This document shows positions 60,236 through 64,000 of a stretch of DNA of 64,000 nt, in pieces. The stretch lies in contig JAFDVO010000038.1 of NCBI GenBank assembly GCA_018268955.1, positions 50,835-114,834 of the forward strand, in the 5' to 3' direction. The position numbers and the translations under genes were made by a program. The stretch comes from Acidobacteriota bacterium (lineage in GTDB: Bacteria > Acidobacteriota > Vicinamibacteria > Vicinamibacterales > CAVVIG01). Every line of letters begins with the position of its first letter. The first letter of the stretch is position 1. The notes beneath the pieces were generated by a model that was not told the DNA's origin, made no database searches, and saw only the letters and a program-made list of their open reading frames with translations.

Positions 60236-61198
60236 ATGTCGATCGCCGCACTCGCGAACCGCAGCACGCCGGACAGGACGGGACACGGGACCGTTGCGCC
60301 GAGCGACGACCACCTGTCCGCCCTCGAGGCGGAAGGCATCCACATCATGCGGGAGGTGGTCGCCGAGTTCGAGCGGCCGGTGCTGCTCTTCTCCGGCGGC
60401 AAGGACTCCATCGTCATGCTGCGGCTGGCCGAGAAGGCCTTCCATCCCGGGCGGATCCCGTTTCCGCTGATGCACGTCGACACGGGCCACAACTTTCCCG
60501 AGGTGATGGAGTACCGCGACCGACGCGTCGCCGAACTCGGTGCCCGGCTCGTCGTCGCCTCGGTGGAGGAGGCGATTGCGCAGGGGCTGGTGGTGGACCC
60601 GACCGGGCCACGCGCCTCGCGCAACCAGATCCAGACAGTGCCGCTCCTCCACGCGATCCAGCAGCACAAGTTCGATGCGGTCTTCGGCGGCGCCCGCCGC
60701 GACGAAGAGAAGGCGCGCGCGAAGGAGCGCGTCTTCAGCTTCCGCGACGAGTTTGGGCAGTGGGATCCCAAGAACCAGCGCCCGGAGCTGTGGTCGCTGT
60801 TCAACGGCCGTCACCGGAAGGGGCAGCACATCCGCGTGTTCCCGCTGTCGAACTGGACCGAAACCGACATCTGGCAGTACATCGCGCGGGAGCGCCTGGA
60901 CCTGCCGTCGATCTACTACGCTCACGAACGCGACGTCTTTCGCCGGGACGGCATGGTGATGGCCGTCACGCCGGTCACGCAGCCGCAGCCGGACGAGCCG
61001 GTTGTCCGCATGGTGGTCCGGTACCGCACGGTCGGTGACATGACCTGCACCGCTGCCGTCGAGTCAAGCGCCGACACGGTGGAGAAGATCATCGAGGAGG
61101 TCGCGACGAGCCGCATCACCGAACGCGGGGCCACGCGTGCGGACGACCGCGCCTCGGAAGCCGCGATGGAAGATCGCAAGCGCGAGGGGTACTTCTGA
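60236..61198 (+). CDS. cysD: Sulfate adenylyltransferase small subunit CysD
   Basis: A 320-residue PP-loop ATP pyrophosphatase-fold enzyme, the catalytic half of ATP sulfurylase. With CysN it makes adenosine 5'-phosphosulfate from ATP and sulfate, the first step of sulfate assimilation. PP-loop SGGKDSIVMLRLAEKAF is near residues 62-78; MHVDTGHNFPEVMEYRD, FGGARRDEEKARAKERVFSF, NWTETDIWQYI and the C-terminal KREGYF are all CysD blocks. The ATG at 60236 lies just after the terminator T-tract. It overlaps cysN by one base (TGATG). Confidence 0.95.
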   Translation: MSIAALANRSTPDRTGHGTVAPSDDHLSALEAEGIHIMREVVAEFERPVLLFSGGKDSIVMLRLAEKAFHPGRIPFPLMHVDTGHNFPEVMEYRDRRVAELGARLVVASVEEAIAQGLVVDPTGPRASRNQIQTVPLLHAIQQHKFDAVFGGARRDEEKARAKERVFSFRDEFGQWDPKNQRPELWSLFNGRHRKGQHIRVFPLSNWTETDIWQYIARERLDLPSIYYAHERDVFRRDGMVMAVTPVTQPQPDEPVVRMVVRYRTVGDMTCTAAVESSADTVEKIIEEVATSRITERGATRADDRASEAAMEDRKREGYF

Positions 61199-62505
61199 TG
61201 TCCGCCGGTCTGCTCCGCATCTGCACCGCTGGCAGCGTCGACGATGGGAAGAGCACGCTGATTGGGAGGTTGCTGTACGACTCGCGTGCGGTGTACGAAG
61301 ATCAGCTGCACTCGATCGAACGCGCCTCGAAGAACCGGTCGGCCGGGCCGATCGACTTCTCGCTGTTCACCGACGGCCTGCGCGCCGAGCGCGAGCAGGG
61401 GATCACGATCGACGTGGCGTACCGCTACTTCGCGACCGCGCGCCGCAAGTTCATCCTCGCGGATACGCCCGGCCACGAGCAGTACACGCGCAATATGGCG
61501 ACCGGCGCGTCCACGGCGGACGTCGCGATCCTGCTCGTCGACGCGAGGCACGGCGTGCGTCCGCAGTCGCGACGGCACGCGCAGATCGCCCGCCTCCTCG
61601 GCATCAAGGACTACGTCGTCGCCGTCAACAAGATGGACCTGGTGGACTTCGACCGATCGGTGTTCGACACGATCGTGGACGAGTTCGATCAGATCCTGGC
61701 CGGCGCGCGCCTGCATCCGATTCCGCTGAGTGCGCTCCACGGCGACAACGTCATCGCCCACAGCGAGCGTACGCCGTGGTTCACCGGCAAGCCGTTGCTG
61801 GAATTCCTCGAGAGCGTGACGGTCGATCGGGACGTGACCTCGTTCCCGTTCCGGTTCCCGGTGCAGCTCGTACTGCGGCCGACGCACGAGTTCCGCGGGT
61901 ACGCGGGGCAGGTGCTCTCCGGCACTGTGACGAAGGGCGAGCCGGTCACAGTGTGGCCGAGTGGCCGGACGACGCGCGTGAAGCAGATTGTCACGTTCGA
62001 CGGTGAGCTGGACGTGGCGCGGCCGGGGCAGTCGGTGACGCTGACGCTCGAGGACGAAATCGACATCAGCCGCGGCGACATGATCACCGCCGGCCCGGTG
62101 AACGTGTCACAGCACTTCCGTGCGGACGTGGTGTGGATGGACGAGCGGCCGCTCGACCCCTCGCGCGTGTACGTCGTGAAGCACACGACACGCGCCGTCA
62201 CCGCCGAACTGGATCGCGCGCTGCAGTTGAATCAGATCGGCTCCGTGAACGTCACCACGGCGAGGCCCGTGATGATCGATGCCTACGCCGAGAATCGCGG
62301 CACGGGCAGCTTCATCATCATCGACCCTGCGACAAACTTCACGGCGGGCGCCGGCATGATCGCCGAAGTGCTGCCAGAGGTCGACGGCAGGCAGGTTGGT
62401 GGATCGAGCGCCGCGGAACGGATCGCGCGCCTCGCGCGTGCTGCGTCGACCGAGCAGGAGGCGATCGAGGCGGTCCGCCAGGCGCTCGAGAAACTGCTCT
62501 CGTGA
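61198..62505 (+). CDS. cysN: Sulfate adenylyltransferase GTPase subunit CysN
   Basis: A 435-residue EF-Tu-like GTPase that drives ATP sulfurylase. GTP-binding motifs: G1 GSVDDGKSTLIGRLL (residues 12-26), G2 in EQGITIDVAYRYF, G3 DTPGHEQYTRNM, G4 NKMDLVDF. Beta-barrel domains 2 and 3 follow. There is no C-terminal APS kinase (CysC) fusion, so PAPS synthesis, if any, uses a separate gene outside the window. The stop is at the edge of an AGAAGTC heptamer array. Confidence 0.95.
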   Translation: MSAGLLRICTAGSVDDGKSTLIGRLLYDSRAVYEDQLHSIERASKNRSAGPIDFSLFTDGLRAEREQGITIDVAYRYFATARRKFILADTPGHEQYTRNMATGASTADVAILLVDARHGVRPQSRRHAQIARLLGIKDYVVAVNKMDLVDFDRSVFDTIVDEFDQILAGARLHPIPLSALHGDNVIAHSERTPWFTGKPLLEFLESVTVDRDVTSFPFRFPVQLVLRPTHEFRGYAGQVLSGTVTKGEPVTVWPSGRTTRVKQIVTFDGELDVARPGQSVTLTLEDEIDISRGDMITAGPVNVSQHFRADVVWMDERPLDPSRVYVVKHTTRAVTAELDRALQLNQIGSVNVTTARPVMIDAYAENRGTGSFIIIDPATNFTAGAGMIAEVLPEVDGRQVGGSSAAERIARLARAASTEQEAIEAVRQALEKLLS

Positions 62506-62507
62506 CC

Positions 62508-62568
62508 GAAGTCAGAAGTCAGAATTCAGAAGGCAGAAGTTCTGAGTTCTGAGTTCAGAGTTCTCACT
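62508..62568. repeat. AGAAGTC/TTCTGAG heptamer array
   Basis: CGAAGTCAGAAGTCAGAATTCAGAAGG-type units run into their inverse (TTCTGAGTTCTGAGTTCAGAG), forming an inverted arrangement just after the cysN stop that could fold as a hairpin. The same units flank the element at 21153. Confidence 0.75.
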
Positions 62569-62583
62569 TCGTCGCAAGGGCTT

Positions 62584-62692
62584 GTTTCAAAGCTCCACCA
62601 CGGAGGACGCTGAGGCCACGGAGACGGGCGTTTCCAAAGAGGATCTCCGCGAGCTCCGCGCGCTCCGCGGTGGCGCTTCTGTATGTTGAAAC
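62584..62692. repeat. ~110-bp inverted-repeat element, second copy
   Basis: Starts GTTTCAAAGCTCCACCACGG and ends TGTATGTTGAAAC, with interior CACGGAGG and GCTCCGCGGTGGCGC motifs. It aligns with the reverse complement of 21153-21262 over its whole length. Nothing in it is long enough to encode a transposase, so it is MITE-like if mobile. A third partial end (TTTTCAAAGCTCCA, 62708-62721) abuts the IS3 element. Confidence 0.72.
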
Positions 62693-62721
62693 GTCACCTA
62701 AGAGCCCTTTTCAAAGCTCCA

Positions 62722-62746
62722 TGAATCGTACCGGGAATCTCGGAGG
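62722..62746. repeat. IS3 right terminal inverted repeat
   Basis: TGAATCGTACCGGGAATCTC plus GGAGG, beginning with the 5'-TG typical of the family and lying 14 bp beyond the orfB stop codon. The opposite copy cannot be seen in the window, so the assignment rests on position and on similarity to family ends. Confidence 0.65.
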
Positions 62747-62760
62747 GCGGATTAGTTGAC

Positions 62761-63690
62761 TCAGGCCACGGCGGCTTGCTGATAGTAACGCGCTTCGAAT
62801 TCCGCCGGTGGCAGGTAACCGATCGGCTCGAGCAACCACCGGTGGTTGAACCAGTCGACCCACTCCAGCGTCGCGAATTCTACCGCCTCCAGACTCCGCC
62901 ACGGCCCGCGCCGCCGAATCACCTCCGTCTTGAACAAGCCGATGACGCTCTCCGCGAGCGCGTTGTCATACGCGTCGCCACGGCTGCCGACGGAGCATTC
63001 GATGCCGGCGTCGGCCAGCCGCTCCGTGTAGCGAATGGACAGGTACTGCGACCCGCGGTCCGAGTGGTGCACCAGGTCGCCGGTGTCGTTGTCGCAGCGG
63101 TCGTAGATGGCCTGCTCGAGGGCATCGAGCGCCAGGTCAGTCCGCATCGAGGCTGCGGCCCGCCAGCCGACGATCCGCCGCGAGAAGACGTCGATGACGA
63201 ACGCGACGAAGACGAAGCCGCGCCACGTCGCGACGTAGGTGAAGTCGGAGACCCAGAGCTGATTGGGTTGCGTCGCCGTGAACACGCGGTCGACGAGGTC
63301 GGGCACCTGCGCCGCTGCCGCACGCTCGGTGGTGGTGACCCAGGCGCGGCCACGTACCGCGCCGCGCAGACCCATGGCGCGCATCAGTCGCTCGACGGTG
63401 CAGCGCGCGATGTGCTGGTCCTCCCGGCGCAACTGACGCCAGACCTTGCGTGGCCCGTACACCTGATGATTCGCGTCAAAGACACGCTGAATCTTCGTAC
63501 GCCACTGCTCGTCCTGCTGCGCACGCGCACTCCGCCGGGCCGGGTCGGCCTGTCGCGCCTTCTGCAGGTAGTACGTCGACGGAGCGATCGGCACCACGGC
63601 GCAGATCGGCTCGACTCCGTAGACATCGCGGTGCTCGTCGATGAACCGGACGATTACTTCCCGCGGCGGTCGAGCTCCGCCTGGGCACAA
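62761..63690 (-). CDS. IS3-family transposase OrfB (catalytic)
   Basis: About 309 residues as an open frame. It carries the HTH_21-like segment ([20 protein letters not shown]) and an rve integrase core with the DDE triad: Asp in [12 protein letters not shown], Asp in [12 protein letters not shown] and Glu in [14 protein letters not shown], 35 residues apart as in the family. In IS3 elements OrfB is made as a fusion with OrfA by programmed -1 frameshifting; here the frames overlap over 63654-63690, and the ATG-like start of OrfB may not be used. The frame looks intact, so the element may be active. Confidence 0.9.
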   Translation of the reverse strand: MCPGGARPPREVIVRFIDEHRDVYGVEPICAVVPIAPSTYYLQKARQADPARRSARAQQDEQWRTKIQRVFDANHQVYGPRKVWRQLRREDQHIARCTVERLMRAMGLRGAVRGRAWVTTTERAAAAQVPDLVDRVFTATQPNQLWVSDFTYVATWRGFVFVAFVIDVFSRRIVGWRAAASMRTDLALDALEQAIYDRCDNDTGDLVHHSDRGSQYLSIRYTERLADAGIECSVGSRGDAYDNALAESVIGLFKTEVIRRRGPWRSLEAVEFATLEWVDWFNHRWLLEPIGYLPPAEFEARYYQQAAVA

Positions 63691-63974
63691 TACGCGGACG
63701 CCTTACGCAGGATCTCATTGGCGCGTCGCAGCTCCTGCACCTCGCGCTCCAGCGCTTTCAGCCGCTGCTGCTCGTCCGTCGCCAGGCCGGGGCGCTGGCC
63801 GCGGTCCCGCTCCTCCTGCCGCACCCACTTGCGCAACGTCTCCCCGGTGCACCCCAGCTTCGTCGCGATGGACTGGATCGCCGCCCACTGCGACGGATAC
63901 TCCGCGGCGTGCTCGTACACCATCCGCACCGCCCGCTCCCGCAGCTCCGGTGCATATCGACTCGGTCGTCCCAT
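63654..63974 (-). CDS. IS3-family transposase OrfA
   Basis: A 106-residue DNA-binding protein: helix-turn-helix at ~10-55 ([37 protein letters not shown]) followed by a leucine-zipper-like helix at ~68-95 ([21 protein letters not shown]) that mediates dimerisation. It provides recognition of the IS ends and, fused to OrfB by frameshift, forms the transposase. It starts 26 bp before the window end. Confidence 0.9.
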   Translation of the reverse strand: MGRPSRYAPELRERAVRMVYEHAAEYPSQWAAIQSIATKLGCTGETLRKWVRQEERDRGQRPGLATDEQQRLKALEREVQELRRANEILRKASAYCAQAELDRRGK

Positions 63975-64000
63975 AACAGTCCGTGGTTAAAGTCACTTCT

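Larger units (their letters stand above)
62722..64000 (-). mobile_element. IS3-family insertion sequence, cut by window end
   Basis: Two overlapping minus-strand frames (orfA, orfB) encode a typical IS3-family transposase. The 3' end of the element is marked by TGAATCGTACCGGGAATCTC (from 62722), which resembles the family terminal repeat (TG...CCGGGAATC). The other terminal repeat was not found before base 64000, so it lies outside or very near the edge. The insertion point falls in the sequence TTTTCAAAGCTCCA, an end of the local 110-bp repeat family. Confidence 0.88.

Overview
The window is about 67% GC, gene-dense bacterial DNA. Large Oar-like TonB-dependent receptors with an N-terminal carboxypeptidase-regulatory domain, a DUF5916 protein, a PEGA protein, several exported peptidases, an AddAB pair and a ceramide-synthesis locus together suggest an Acidobacteriota genome, most likely class Vicinamibacteria. 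This is inferred from gene content; no rRNA or marker gene is present. The window opens inside an MFS transporter gene and closes inside an IS3-family element.

Layout. 1-12.9 kb holds general metabolism: MFS exporter end, YfcE-like phosphoesterase, a VapBC pair, M20 peptidase, PRC-barrel protein, oligoendopeptidase F, flavin amine oxidase, DUF5916 protein, TraB/GumN protein and Xaa-Pro aminopeptidase. 12.9-29.2 kb is a lipid island. A nine-gene + strand operon runs: fatty acid hydroxylase, CDP-alcohol phosphatidyltransferase, HAD phosphatase, nucleotidyltransferase, ATP-grasp enzyme, class III aminotransferase, Gfo/Idh/MocA dehydrogenase, GNAT acyltransferase (bacterial ceramide synthase candidate) and NAD-dependent epimerase/reductase (CerR candidate). 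It converges on a four-gene minus-strand operon: ACP, fatty acyl-AMP ligase, serine palmitoyltransferase, B12-type radical SAM. These are followed by a second nucleotidyltransferase/CDP-alcohol phosphatidyltransferase pair resembling inositol-1-phosphate cytidylyltransferase/DIPP synthase, and a second radical SAM gene. Together they describe sphingolipid backbone synthesis plus two CDP-dependent head-group modules, one apparently making an amino head group.

29.3-45 kb carries two Oar-like receptors, Kup potassium uptake, a hybrid histidine kinase with a PPOX protein, a PQQ dehydrogenase, a DinB protein and an M19 dipeptidase. 45-52 kb is addB-addA. 52-56 kb has an M16 peptidase and a PEGA protein. 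56.1-62.5 kb is a sulfur locus: TonB receptor, TauE/SafE permease, CysD and CysN. The receptor and cysD are each preceded by a very short, cysteine-codon-packed reading frame. In the first case it is followed by a structure that can hide the receptor's Shine-Dalgarno, in the second by a strong intrinsic terminator with a competing antiterminator. I regard these two predicted cysteine-sensing attenuators, which appear to use different output mechanisms in one locus, as the most exciting content of the window.

Repeats are unusually rich. They include GGGCAGGTA-type arrays that are usually G-rich on the coding strand at gene 3' ends (and twice in frame inside genes), many 7- and 8-bp tandem arrays, a ~110-bp element with terminal inverted repeats in two copies, and a REP-like inverted palindrome pair flanking a 26-bp tandem array. 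No tRNA, rRNA, CRISPR array or prophage was seen.
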